Assembly (NCBI RefSeq): GCF_025449335.1
Contig: NZ_CP104883.1
Location: 798,501 to 862,500 of the forward strand
Source: Bartonella sp. HY328
GTDB lineage: Bacteria > Pseudomonadota > Alphaproteobacteria > Rhizobiales > Rhizobiaceae
Direction of reading: 5' to 3'
Length of the DNA stretch: 64,000 bases
Part shown: positions 1 to 9,315 of the stretch, piece after piece
Numbering within the stretch: position 1 is the first letter of the stretch
How the letters are laid out: each line of letters opens with the position of its first letter
Program-made: the position numbers and the translations under genes
Notes under the pieces: generated by a model
What the model saw: the letters and a program-made list of their open reading frames with translations, nothing else
What the model was told of the DNA's origin: nothing
Databases searched by the model: none

Positions 1-2
1 GC

Positions 3-698
3 GGTGGCCCGCAAATTGCAACTATGCTGCAAAAATTGGGTCTTGAATCAAAGTTTGAAGGCGGTCTTCGCGTTACTGACGCAAAAACCGTTGAAATTGT
101 TGAAATGGTTCTTGCAGGTTCTATCAACAAAGAGATCGTTGCAATGATCAATGCTGAAGGTGAATGGGCCATTGGTCTTTGCGGCAAAGACGGCAATATG
201 GTCTTTGCCGAAAAAGCTCGTAAAACGATAGTCGATCCTGATTCTAATATTGAGCGTGTACTTGACCTTGGTTTTGTTGGTGAGCCGGTAGAAGTTGACC
301 GCACATTACTGGATTTGCTCGCCCGATCAGAAATGATTCCAGTCATTGCGCCAGTCGCACCAGGGCGCGATGGTCACACCTATAATATCAATGCTGATAC
401 ATTTGCTGGTGCTATTGCTGGCGCATTAACTGCAAAGCGTCTGTTATTTTTGACCGATGTTCCCGGCGTCCTTGATGAAAATGGTAAGTTACTCAAGGAA
501 TTAACGGTTAGTCAAGCACGCCATATGATTGAAAAAGGAACAATTAGCGGTGGCATGATCCCCAAGGTCGAAACCTGTATTGAAGCCATTCAACGCGGGG
601 TTGAAGGTGTGGTTATTCTTAACGGTAAAACCGCTCATTCGGTCTTGCTTGAACTGTTTACCGAGCGCGGTGCAGGTACTTTGATTGTGCGCGGATAA
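3..698 (+). CDS. argB: Acetylglutamate kinase, 3' part
   Basis: Phosphorylates N-acetyl-L-glutamate, the second step of arginine biosynthesis in the cytoplasm. The reading frame is open from the window edge and begins with GGPQI, the end of the family's HGGGPQI nucleotide/substrate loop, so only the first 60-70 residues of a protein usually near 300 residues are missing. The C-terminal half carries the usual kinase features (FLTDVPGVLDENGK near the end of the amino-acid kinase fold, then GGMIPKVETC) and finishes with GAGTLIVRG, a typical ArgB ending. The next gene starts 9 bases after the stop, so the two are probably cotranscribed. Incomplete only because of the window edge. Confidence 0.95.
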   Translation, partial: GGPQIATMLQKLGLESKFEGGLRVTDAKTVEIVEMVLAGSINKEIVAMINAEGEWAIGLCGKDGNMVFAEKARKTIVDPDSNIERVLDLGFVGEPVEVDRTLLDLLARSEMIPVIAPVAPGRDGHTYNINADTFAGAIAGALTAKRLLFLTDVPGVLDENGKLLKELTVSQARHMIEKGTISGGMIPKVETCIEAIQRGVEGVVILNGKTAHSVLLELFTERGAGTLIVRG

Positions 699-706
699 GT
701 ATTTTT

Positions 707-1399
707 ATGGGCGCGCAAAAATTTCCAACGGAAAAAATAGATTATTGGGTGTTTGATCTTGATAATACCCTTTATCCACCAGGTGATCATCTTTTTTCAC
801 AAGTGGATATTAAAATGACCGACTATGTTAGCAACTTGCTAAACATGGATAGGATCAGTGCGCGCCAATTACAAAAAGATCTTTATCGTGATTATGGCAC
901 TACCCTATCTGGCTTGATGCATCTTTATGACATTGATCCAGAAGATTTTTTAAATAAAGTCCATGATATCGATTATAGTTGGCTAAGCCCAGCGCCAAAT
1001 CTTCGACAAAATTTACAAAGGCTTAAGGGCAAAAAATACATCTTTACCAATGGTGATTTTAACCACGCGGTCAACGTATTAACAAGGCTTGGACTTGAAA
1101 ACTTATTTGATGGCATATTTGACATTAAGGCGGCTCAATATATTCCAAAACCAAAACAACAAGCCTATGATATTTTTGTAACAGAGTTTGCGATAGACCC
1201 AAGTCGTGCCGTAATGTTTGAAGATCTTGTCCGCAATTTGAAAGTGCCAAAATCTTTACAAATGCAAACAGTATTAATAGAACCTCTATTACAAGCAGCT
1301 CAAACCCATGATACACCGCAAGGCGATGATAGCGACCAAAGTCATATTGATTTTACAACCAATGACCTTGCTGCTTTTTTAGGAAAAATATTGATTTAA
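707..1399 (+). CDS. HAD-family pyrimidine 5'-nucleotidase-like hydrolase
   Basis: A 230-residue haloacid dehalogenase-superfamily phosphatase of the SDT1/pyrimidine 5'-nucleotidase type, probably dephosphorylating small phosphorylated metabolites. Motif I is FDLDNTLYP with the nucleophile pair D17/D19; motif II is FTNGD around T114; motif III lysine is in PKPKQQ near residue 148; motif IV is FEDLVRNL with E172/D173. The helical cap lies between motifs I and II. It starts 9 bases after argB, an arrangement that is common in Rhizobiales, but the argB partner role is unknown. No clear Shine-Dalgarno sequence precedes the ATG, which fits translational coupling to argB. The exact substrate cannot be read from the sequence. 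Confidence 0.85.
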   Translation: MGAQKFPTEKIDYWVFDLDNTLYPPGDHLFSQVDIKMTDYVSNLLNMDRISARQLQKDLYRDYGTTLSGLMHLYDIDPEDFLNKVHDIDYSWLSPAPNLRQNLQRLKGKKYIFTNGDFNHAVNVLTRLGLENLFDGIFDIKAAQYIPKPKQQAYDIFVTEFAIDPSRAVMFEDLVRNLKVPKSLQMQTVLIEPLLQAAQTHDTPQGDDSDQSHIDFTTNDLAAFLGKILI

Positions 1400-1543
1400 C
1401 TGCATTGCAGTTTAAATTGTAATCGAACTAATCTCAAAATTTACCCTTTATAGCTTGAATTATTTAACCGTTTTGCAATTATAAGAAATTGCTTTAAAAG
1501 CGCGCCAATAGAATACCAAGCCCACCAAAACAAGTATGGACCA

Positions 1544-2467
1544 ATGAAATCTTTTTCTTTTTTACGCCCACAAGAACTTATTCTCATTGGTGTAACCATT
1601 CTTTGGGGTGGTACATTTTTGATTATTAAACAGGCCGTGAACCAGAGCGGGCCGTTTTTCTTTGTAGGTTTTCGCTTTTTTGTTGCTGCCGTGATTGTTG
1701 CAATTGTATTTCACAAAGCATTAAGAGGCCTTAGCAAAAAAGAAATTATTGGTGGCACAGCCATTGGCCTATCTATTTATTTAGGCTATGGCCTGCAAAC
1801 TATGGGGCTCGAAAGTATCAATAGTAGCCAATCAGCTTTTATTACCGCCCTTTATGTGCCATTTGTGCCACTACTGCAATGGGGCGTATTGAAGCGCAGC
1901 CCTAGTCTTGGTAGTTGGATTGGCGCTGGCCTTTGCTTTATCGGCCTTATCTTAATTAAAGATCCGCAAAATATCGGTTTTAGTTTTTCCTTTGGTGAAA
2001 TTATCACTATCATTGCGGCCTTCTTTATTGCGATTGAAATTATTCTTATCGGCAGATTTGCACCTGAAGTTGATAGCCGCCGGCTTACTTTGGTGCAATT
2101 AATTGTGGCATCGCTCGCCGCTTTTATCACTATGCCAATTACAGGTGAATCTATCCCTCAATTTTCTCCTATCTGGTTTTGGGCAGCACTTGCGCTTGGC
2201 ACAATGACAGCACTTATCCAATTGGCAATGAACTGGGCACAAAAATCTGTGTCGCCCACTAAAGCCACCATCATTTATGCTGGTGAGCCAGTATGGGCAG
2301 GTATTTTTGGTCGTATGGCTGGAGAACGTTTTGGCCCCTTTGCGCTAGTTGGTGCAGCGTTAATTATTGCTGGTATTCTCATCTCTCAATTATTACCAAC
2401 ATCATTACGTAATAAATTATCTGCACTTAGCGATGATAAATCAAAAGACAGCTCAAATAATAGTTAA
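1544..2467 (+). CDS. DMT-superfamily (EamA) transporter
   Basis: A 307-residue inner-membrane protein with about ten hydrophobic segments arranged as two EamA repeats, typical of drug/metabolite transporters that export amino acids or other small metabolites. Repeat 1 begins with ILIGVTILWGGTFLIIKQAV and the second repeat ends with GAALIIAGILISQLL; the C-terminal tail (about 20 residues, rich in Ser, Asp and Lys) is cytoplasmic. It is monocistronic: 144 bases separate it from the gene before it and 253 from rpsT. No residue pattern identifies the substrate. The ribosome binding site is weak. Confidence 0.8.
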   Translation: MKSFSFLRPQELILIGVTILWGGTFLIIKQAVNQSGPFFFVGFRFFVAAVIVAIVFHKALRGLSKKEIIGGTAIGLSIYLGYGLQTMGLESINSSQSAFITALYVPFVPLLQWGVLKRSPSLGSWIGAGLCFIGLILIKDPQNIGFSFSFGEIITIIAAFFIAIEIILIGRFAPEVDSRRLTLVQLIVASLAAFITMPITGESIPQFSPIWFWAALALGTMTALIQLAMNWAQKSVSPTKATIIYAGEPVWAGIFGRMAGERFGPFALVGAALIIAGILISQLLPTSLRNKLSALSDDKSKDSSNNS

Positions 2468-2720
2468 AGTCAAATGCAAGGTAATAAGAATCGCGAGTCG
2501 GCCTATGAAATTGCGATTTTTAAAATATCGGTAAAATTTACATTAATTTCTTTTGAAAACATGAGTTAATCGGCGTTTTTTGCTTTTGGGTGCTGGAAAA
2601 TCTCATTGACCTTTGCTGCTTAATCCAGTATAAGCGCGGAAAGTTATACGGTCGAAGTGCCGTTATTTAATTTTCGTGCCATTATTTTTGATGGTCGTTA
2701 TCGAGAAAAGAGAGAGATAA

Positions 2721-2987
2721 ATGGCTAATACAGCTTCGGCCAAAAAAGCGGTGCGCAAAATTGCAGCTCGCACAGAGGTCAATAAATCACGTCGTTCACG
2801 CGTTCGCACTTTCATCCGCAAGTTTGAAGATGCTGTTGTTGCTGGCAACAAAAAAGAAGCACAAACAATTTTCAAAACAGTTGAACCTGAATTGATGCGC
2901 GCTGTAACCAAAGGCGTTATCCAAAAAAATACAGCAGCTCGCAAGGTTTCTCGTCTTGCTCAGCGCTTGAAAAGCCTCAACGCTTAA
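2721..2987 (+). CDS. rpsT: 30S ribosomal protein S20
   Basis: An 88-residue basic protein that binds 16S rRNA in the small subunit. It begins MANTASAKKAVRKI and contains the family's dense Lys/Arg helices and the AARKVSRLAQRLKSL end. The purine-rich AGAGAGA lies just upstream of the ATG. It is followed by a strong terminator and therefore transcribed alone. In many relatives rpsT sits next to dnaA; here the next gene is an unrelated monooxygenase. Confidence 0.97.
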   Translation: MANTASAKKAVRKIAARTEVNKSRRSRVRTFIRKFEDAVVAGNKKEAQTIFKTVEPELMRAVTKGVIQKNTAARKVSRLAQRLKSLNA

Positions 2988-3010
2988 GTTTTAAAACTTA
3001 AATAGTTTTT

Positions 3011-3045
3011 AAAAACCCTCGAAGATGTTCTTCGGGGGTTTTTGT
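3011..3045 (+). terminator. Rho-independent terminator of rpsT
   Basis: A ten-base-pair stem (CCCTCGAAGA with TCTTCGGGGG, one G-T pair) around a TGT loop, flanked by A-run and T-run, 25 bases after the rpsT stop. Confidence 0.9.
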
Positions 3046-3200
3046 TTTAATGGCAGTTAAAAATCTTAGCAGTAGCGTCTTTATAAATTTGGTAAAATGT
3101 TTTCTAGAAGTTATAAATAAATATGACTAATATAGTCATATTTATTTGCTTTTGGTGTGTTTTGGATTAAAATACTATGATCAAATTAAGGAATGCTAAC

Positions 3201-4427
3201 ATGTCCTCTATCGATCAAATCTCCCACACAATCAAAGCTGAAATTATTGTTGTTGGTGCAGGACCTGCCGGCTTAATGGCAGCTTATTTATTGGCGCGCC
3301 AAGGACGACAAGTCGTTTTACTTGAAAAACATGGTGATTTTTTGCGCGATTTTCGCGGCGACACTATTCACCCCTCGACCCTTGATCTCATTGACCAGTT
3401 GGGCTTTTTAGACGAGTTTTTAAAAATTTCCCACACAAGGGCCGAAAAATTAAATGCTGAAATTAATGGCAAAGATATCACTATTGCCGATTTTTCCAAA
3501 CTATCCACCAAATGCAAATTTATAGCTTTCATGCCGCAATGGGAATTTTTAAACTTTCTATGTGACAAAGCCAAACAGTTTGATAATTTTTCCATCATCA
3601 TGGATTGCCAAAGCCGCAAACTTTTATACGAGCATGATAAGGTTGTTGGTGTTGAAGCAACAACTGCGCAAGGCAATATCCGTGTTGAAGCACCCTTAAC
3701 TATTGCCGCTGATGGGCGCAACTCTATTCTAAGGCAACAATCCGGCCTTGATTTGGAGGAGTTTGGTGTGGCGAGCAATGTTTTATGGATGAAGCTATCG
3801 CACCAAAAGGAAGATCCACCCTATACAATGGGCCATGGCGGCCCAAGGCAGGGCTTTATTCTTATTGATCGCGGCGATTATTGGCAATGTGGCTTTGTCA
3901 TTCCAAAGGGTAGTTTTGAAGAGCTAAAGGCAAAAGGGCTAGAAAATTTTCGCGAGGAAGTTGCGCGCTTTTCACCGTTGCCAGCAAGCCGCATGGATGA
4001 GATCATTTCATGGGATGATGTCCACCTTTTATCTATCCGCATTAACCGCCTTAAGCAGTGGTGGCAGCCGGGGCTTCTTTTCATTGGTGATGCTGCCCAT
4101 GCTATGTCACCTATTGGTGGTGTTGGCGTCAATCTTGCTATACAAGATGCCGTTGCTGCAACCAATATATTAAACATTCCATTGCAGAATAAAAATGTTA
4201 GCATAAAAGACTTGGCAAAGGTACAAAAACGCCGTTTATTCCCCACTAAAGCGACCCAAAAGTTGCAGCTTATGATGCAAAAAAGTAGCCAAAGGCGCAA
4301 CCTTGATCCGGAAAAGAAAAAAGCGCCACCGAGCTTTATGCGTTATATTGCAAAATGGCCACCGCTTGCGCATTTTGCTGGTCGTATTGTTGGTATGGGC
4401 TTTAGATCTGAAAAAATCAAATTTTAA
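3201..4427 (+). CDS. FAD-dependent monooxygenase (PHBH/UbiH fold)
   Basis: A 408-residue flavoprotein hydroxylase of the aromatic-ring monooxygenase group. The Rossmann motif is VVGAGPAGLMAAY (G19, G21, G24), followed by the FAD-binding arginine region near FRGDTIHPSTL, a DGRNS motif in the middle and GDAAHAMSPIGGVGVN near residue 295, the second FAD motif. An upstream in-frame ATG at 3177 exists, but AAGGA at 3188-3192 is well placed for the ATG at 3201. The gene stands alone between two terminators. The substrate is unknown; ubiquinone-pathway hydroxylases are the nearest familiar group, but the sequence lacks enough distinguishing marks to call UbiH, UbiF or Coq6. Confidence 0.8.
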   Translation: MSSIDQISHTIKAEIIVVGAGPAGLMAAYLLARQGRQVVLLEKHGDFLRDFRGDTIHPSTLDLIDQLGFLDEFLKISHTRAEKLNAEINGKDITIADFSKLSTKCKFIAFMPQWEFLNFLCDKAKQFDNFSIIMDCQSRKLLYEHDKVVGVEATTAQGNIRVEAPLTIAADGRNSILRQQSGLDLEEFGVASNVLWMKLSHQKEDPPYTMGHGGPRQGFILIDRGDYWQCGFVIPKGSFEELKAKGLENFREEVARFSPLPASRMDEIISWDDVHLLSIRINRLKQWWQPGLLFIGDAAHAMSPIGGVGVNLAIQDAVAATNILNIPLQNKNVSIKDLAKVQKRRLFPTKATQKLQLMMQKSSQRRNLDPEKKKAPPSFMRYIAKWPPLAHFAGRIVGMGFRSEKIKF

Positions 4428-4457
4428 ATGGGATATAAATATTAAAGTATTTAAGAG

Positions 4458-4495
4458 AAAAGGCCGATACAAATTTTGTATCGGCCTTTTTTATT
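4458..4495. terminator. Bidirectional terminator between convergent genes
   Basis: Perfect stem AAAGGCCGATACAAA with TTTGTATCGGCCTTT, with A- and T-runs on both sides, between the monooxygenase and the oppositely oriented autotransporter. Confidence 0.85.
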
Positions 4496-4555
4496 TTAGC
4501 TAAATATTTATCAACCTAAAAGCGCTCAATTAAGCCGTTATAGTAATAGAATTTT

Positions 4556-7500
4556 CTACCATTTTTTTCTAAAACCAATACGGCCACTCACACCATAACT
4601 ATCGCCAAAACCGCTGAGGCTGGTCTTGACGAGGGCTTCGCCATAAATTGAATAATTATCATCATTCCAATTATATGAACCGCCAGCCCCAACACTGCCC
4701 CATAAGCGTTGCTGTTGATTTGAAACGTCAACTCCGGAAACATCGACACTGGTGCCACTTTGTAAAGCATAATAAAGGTTGCCAATGCCGTAGATATGAG
4801 TGCGATTTAATGAGCCCTGATCATTTTTCCAGCTGGTTTCGTAATCAACAGCAAAGCCCAAACGCGCCTCTAAACTATCGCCACGCTTTAGGCTGACATC
4901 TGCATTGAAGATATCGTGAAAACTATCAAAATCAATATTAGAATAAACAAGCTGTGTTTGCGGGGTAATAGACCATTTTTCATCAAGTTTAAAGCGCTTA
5001 CCTACCTCGGCTGATAAAGCATATCCAAAACCATCATTGCTACTTACTAAGTTGCGATTGGCTAAATTGGATTTTAGATCACTGTTATATAGGGTGACTT
5101 GTGCTTGGCCATCGACATAGAAACCATCATTGCCATACCAAGTAAGAGTTCCGCCTAAACCATAACCATCGGTGGTGATTTCACCATCGCCATAAAATGA
5201 TTTGGTCTTGGTTTTACCAGTCGTATAAAATCCGTTGATACCGCTAATTAGGCTGCCATGGTCATTTGCATAAAGCTTTCCATCGATACCAATTTGCGCT
5301 TTAAAAGTATTTTGATTAAAATCCACTCCTGAGGTTGATTTTTGGGATTCAAAATGGCTGTGATTGCCAACCACACGAGACCAAAGTCCTGTATTTTCGA
5401 CATTTATTTCAACAGGTGAGCCATCACTTGCACTAATCCAAATGCGATTGCCAACACGCTGTTGTAATGTTGGTAAGCTGTTTAAATTAAGCAGTGATTG
5501 TGGATAAGCCTCATAGGTCGGAACGCCAGCTTGAAAAACGGGCGGGGCCGGTAAAATTGGAGGTTCTACTGGATCTACTGGAGGCTTAACCGGTGGTTTC
5601 ACAGGTGGCTCTTCGGGTTTTACGGGAGGTTTAACCGGTGGCTCGACAGGAGGTTCAACTGGCTTTAATTGCGAACGCAAGTACCAGTCATTTTGAAGTT
5701 CGGTTTCGCCATATTCATCTTCTGCTACCGTAGATGATTGAGCACCCTTAAATAACCCATAGGCATAGGCGCCGGCACCAACCATGGTTTGTCCTTGCAA
5801 TGTATAGGCATTGGATGCGGTTGCATCTAATGCAAAAGCATCATCGGTGGTTGTAGCGCCATTGATGGCACGAACAATTTTAATACCTTGTCCAGGCTCG
5901 GTATTGCCTCCTGCATTGGTTGCATCAACATTATTGACCCGCACCAGAGTATTGCCATCAACTTGGCCACCATCAATCACAAGGCGATCGGATAAGGCGC
6001 CACTTTTACCAAGGAAGGTATCTATTGATAAAAGTGCATTATTACGACCGGTATAATTGCCCTTAATTGTTAAACTATCACCCGCAACGCCACTGTTTAG
6101 ATTTAAAACACCAGCGTCACTTAACACATTTCCTTGCAAGGTGAAATTTGCACTACCATCAGATGCACCATAAGCAATAACTTGAGCGCCATTTGTAAGA
6201 TTTAACTGGTCAAATGTTGCTGTTGTCGATGGTGTAGTACCATTTTTGGCGGCAAGTATCCATTGGGCATTATTAGAAACATTGAGATCTAGCGTTGCAT
6301 TTTCACCCTTATTAACAAGGCCAGTCATTTTACCGTCAGCAAAATTAAAAACAGTGGTGCTTGGTTGGCTGACGCTACCACCAGTCATATTTAAAATATA
6401 ACCTCCATCTGCAGCAGTAAGATTGCTGTTTGCACCACGAACACTTAGCAAATAATCAACATTACTGCCCATGACGTCAATCAAATTAGCTGTTGCAGAA
6501 CTTGTCGTGGCAACAAGATTATTAAAACTTGTTTGACTTTGTACGCTTGTTGCATCTGTACTTGCACTAATGGTAATTGCTTGGCCGCCAGCCTTAATTG
6601 TGGTTGATGCTGTATCAGCATCCGCATTTAAAACACCGCCCTGCCAAACAACCGCAATGGCAGAAGAATTAGGTGCATTTAACGTATCAAGAACCATATT
6701 GCCGGTTGAAGTTATAAGTCCTTCACCAGTACCTGCTACAGTTAACTCTTTACCAATGCGGAGCGCATTTGCGCGAGTGGATGTACTGGTAATTGTAATA
6801 TTACTATTATGAATACGCACTTCTGGGCGGACACCATTTTTTTCCGTACCAGACACGTAAATGCCAATAGCATCATTGGCTTGGGCTGTAAGATTAATAT
6901 TTAAGTCATTTTTAACTTCAACATAACCCGCCGCACCGTTACCCGAACTTTGGCCAGCACCTTGAATGACACGGATGCCTGCCAATAATGGATAACGAGT
7001 GAAAAGCCAACCACCTTGTTCAGACTGCATAGTAATATTTAAATTGTCAAAAACCGCCTTTGATTGCATCCCATTAAAAGCTTCTGGCTCACCCGCATTA
7101 ACTGTAGAACCAGCCAATACACCATAATGCTCATAACGGTCACCTACTCCCCAAGTGCCACCACCAGAACCAGACGGCAAATTAAGCATGGTAAGATTAA
7201 GAGTACCTATGGTTGCCATTCCACCATGGGACACGCCAAGACCGGTTTTGGCAATTCTATCGCCAACGCCAGTTTGCGGGTTTGCAGTCAGATTTTCAAT
7301 GGTTAAATTAATTGTTTTACCCGTTGCATCAAAAACCGATTGAGTTGCAGTAGTGCCACCACCGCCATAAACTATGATGCCGGCGCTGCCTTTAACAGTG
7401 GTAGAAAAATCATTTTCAATAGTCATGGTGTTGCTTGTTCGACCACTATACACACCAAAACCACCTGCCCAAATACTATTGTCTCCAATAGTTGAATTAA

Positions 7501-7654
7501 CAGAACTGATGGAACAGCTGGATGGATTAGCGGCACCATTGCTGCCAATTGAAAAAGTACTATTGGATGATGCTAAACATTCTGCCGCTTGTGCATTGCC
7601 GCCTAAAAAACAAAATCCCACCAGTGCTGTACTAGCTAATAAAAACTGTTTCAT
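4556..7654 (-). CDS. Autotransporter outer-membrane protein (type Va)
   Basis: A 1032-residue surface or secreted protein. Residues 1-24 form a Sec signal peptide ending in NAQAAE. The passenger (about residues 25-655) is rich in Asn, Thr, Ser and Gly with irregular beta-helix-like strands and no recognisable protease or lipase motif. A long proline linker made of PVEPPVKPP-type repeats (about 670-710) may cross the cell wall. From about residue 740 to the end is the autotransporter beta-barrel, with alternating aromatic strands and the terminal aromatic RIGFRKKW. Such barrels insert in the outer membrane and display the passenger, often as adhesins in Bartonella and Brucella. Upstream lies 0.6 kb of AT-rich DNA, so it has its own promoter. 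The role of the passenger is unknown. Confidence 0.88.
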   Translation of the reverse strand: MKQFLLASTALVGFCFLGGNAQAAECLASSNSTFSIGSNGAANPSSCSISSVNSTIGDNSIWAGGFGVYSGRTSNTMTIENDFSTTVKGSAGIIVYGGGGTTATQSVFDATGKTINLTIENLTANPQTGVGDRIAKTGLGVSHGGMATIGTLNLTMLNLPSGSGGGTWGVGDRYEHYGVLAGSTVNAGEPEAFNGMQSKAVFDNLNITMQSEQGGWLFTRYPLLAGIRVIQGAGQSSGNGAAGYVEVKNDLNINLTAQANDAIGIYVSGTEKNGVRPEVRIHNSNITITSTSTRANALRIGKELTVAGTGEGLITSTGNMVLDTLNAPNSSAIAVVWQGGVLNADADTASTTIKAGGQAITISASTDATSVQSQTSFNNLVATTSSATANLIDVMGSNVDYLLSVRGANSNLTAADGGYILNMTGGSVSQPSTTVFNFADGKMTGLVNKGENATLDLNVSNNAQWILAAKNGTTPSTTATFDQLNLTNGAQVIAYGASDGSANFTLQGNVLSDAGVLNLNSGVAGDSLTIKGNYTGRNNALLSIDTFLGKSGALSDRLVIDGGQVDGNTLVRVNNVDATNAGGNTEPGQGIKIVRAINGATTTDDAFALDATASNAYTLQGQTMVGAGAYAYGLFKGAQSSTVAEDEYGETELQNDWYLRSQLKPVEPPVEPPVKPPVKPEEPPVKPPVKPPVDPVEPPILPAPPVFQAGVPTYEAYPQSLLNLNSLPTLQQRVGNRIWISASDGSPVEINVENTGLWSRVVGNHSHFESQKSTSGVDFNQNTFKAQIGIDGKLYANDHGSLISGINGFYTTGKTKTKSFYGDGEITTDGYGLGGTLTWYGNDGFYVDGQAQVTLYNSDLKSNLANRNLVSSNDGFGYALSAEVGKRFKLDEKWSITPQTQLVYSNIDFDSFHDIFNADVSLKRGDSLEARLGFAVDYETSWKNDQGSLNRTHIYGIGNLYYALQSGTSVDVSGVDVSNQQQRLWGSVGAGGSYNWNDDNYSIYGEALVKTSLSGFGDSYGVSGRIGFRKKW

Positions 7655-8263
7655 AATATCCCACGATTTTGTAAATAAATATAATTTAATGATATATTAC
7701 ATTATAATAGTTGATAAATCTAGATTTATAATTTAATTTATATATGATCAAGAAAATACTAATTTACTATTTAATTAAGTAATTGCTAATATAATAATAT
7801 ATATTGTAAAGTTTGATATTAGTGGGATATTGTCATCGTTGATGGATAATTATATTTTCAGGGAATAGTTATTGGTAATGATGGACAACTTATTTACATT
7901 GCTATACTCGGCTGCTCAAAAAAGCATCGTCGCGTTAAGTAATTTTTTTGCATAATTTATTGCCGAATGATTTATTGAAAACTTCAACTGCAGTTTAGGC
8001 TATGAAGTCTCGTTAAGCATTTTTAACCCGTCTGATCCCGTGAGAAAAAGTCATTAAAAATGGATAGGTGGTTATAATAATAACTACATTCCTTGACTTA
8101 AATGCATATGCTGATGATATGCTCCATTCCTAGCTACCCGACTAGGTCGAACATTAGCATGGGCTCCATCAAATTTTAAGATGAGGCAAAAATTGGCTAA
8201 AATTTACAAAGCCAAGTCTGCCTATTTATCAAGTCTGTTTGGCAGAGCATATAGATGTAGGGA
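7655..8263. other. Intergenic stretch, no gene recognised
   Basis: About 600 bases, strongly AT-rich in the first 150 (the probable autotransporter promoter region) and of ordinary composition after that. I checked both strands for conserved protein motifs and RNA structures and saw none. Confidence 0.5.
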
Positions 8264-8917
8264 TTATATGCGGGGCAGGGCAAATCCTACCTGTGGTTTA
8301 GCATCAGGTGGGCGCATATAAATTGGGGTGGGTAGAGCTTCTTGTGGTGATTTTTGTTCACCAAGAACGGCTAGGGATTGTAATATTTCAAAATATTGCG
8401 GGGATTTGCGAGCCGCTATTAATGGGCTTTTAATATTTGCGGCACCCGAGCCGCTCATCAAGATTTCACCCATAAGATTTTTGCGAATATCATCGGCATT
8501 TGCAGTATAGGCAGGTGTTAGCTGTGAGCCTGCTGCATTGAAATGCTGCGCCATTAAGGTGCCACCATGACCTTCCTCAATAATTGAGATTGCATATTGG
8601 CTGTTGCGCAACGAAAATGCTTTGGCTTCCAATAAGGAAATGCCAATGACTGGCTTATTAAGTGCAAGACCAAAACCACGTGCTGCAGAAACTCCAATGC
8701 GAATACCTGTAAATGAACCTGGGCCAGTATTAACGATGATACGGTCAATATCGGTAAAGGATTTGTCAGCCTTTTCCATGATCGTTTCGATTTGTTGCAT
8801 TAAATGTTCGGCAGGACTTTTTTCCAGTGGGTTGGTATCAAATACCAAACAAGTATCGCCGTCAAAAAGGGCGGTAGCACTAAGGCGCGTAGCTGTGTCG
8901 ATGATCAATAATGTCAT
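8264..8917 (-). CDS. tsaB: tRNA threonylcarbamoyladenosine biosynthesis protein TsaB
   Basis: A 217-residue ASKHA-fold partner of TsaD needed to add threonylcarbamoyl to A37 of ANN-decoding tRNAs. It begins MTLLIIDTATRLSATAL, has the invariant NTGPGSFTGIRIG segment at about residues 63-75, and retains the GISLLEA strand after it. Length agrees with the family (about 220). In many relatives tsaB is followed by rimI; here no rimI follows, and 0.6 kb of noncoding DNA does. It is apparently monocistronic. Confidence 0.93.
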   Translation of the reverse strand: MTLLIIDTATRLSATALFDGDTCLVFDTNPLEKSPAEHLMQQIETIMEKADKSFTDIDRIIVNTGPGSFTGIRIGVSAARGFGLALNKPVIGISLLEAKAFSLRNSQYAISIIEEGHGGTLMAQHFNAAGSQLTPAYTANADDIRKNLMGEILMSGSGAANIKSPLIAARKSPQYFEILQSLAVLGEQKSPQEALPTPIYMRPPDAKPQVGFALPRI

Positions 8918-9315
8918 GGTAGATTTTACAACTCAATTTTTAATCTGGTTTTAAATCAGATCGGTATTTAATAGCTTGCTTATAGTCCTAATCGCAAAAA
9001 ATGCAAATTTTTAGATGAAAATTGGCAAGGAAACAAAAAATGATTCCCTTTATTTGAGCAAGTGTGCATTGATAGAAACGTAAAAATCAAATTCTTGCAA
9101 TGTCTATTTTGATAGCTTATCGCTAAATTACATAAATAAGGCGATGCGCTATCGAGTGTGTTAATTGGCGTTTATGTGGTTAACCTACAGCATTTATCCT
9201 AAATACCTTTATTAAACAGGACAAATCTCCTGCCAAATGGTGCATTGGTGAATTTGACTGCTATAAAAACTCATATTGGGCAACAAAAAATGGATGATTG
9301 CCATGTTCTAAAACG
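8918..9315. other. Intergenic stretch, no gene recognised
   Basis: About 400 bases of AT-rich DNA between two genes on the minus strand. No open frame with a plausible start, no structured RNA and no terminator with a convincing T-run could be identified. Confidence 0.45.

Noticed and set aside
2468..2720. Replication origin region near rpsT
   Set aside because: rpsT often neighbours dnaA in relatives, but dnaA is absent and no cluster of DnaA boxes was seen.
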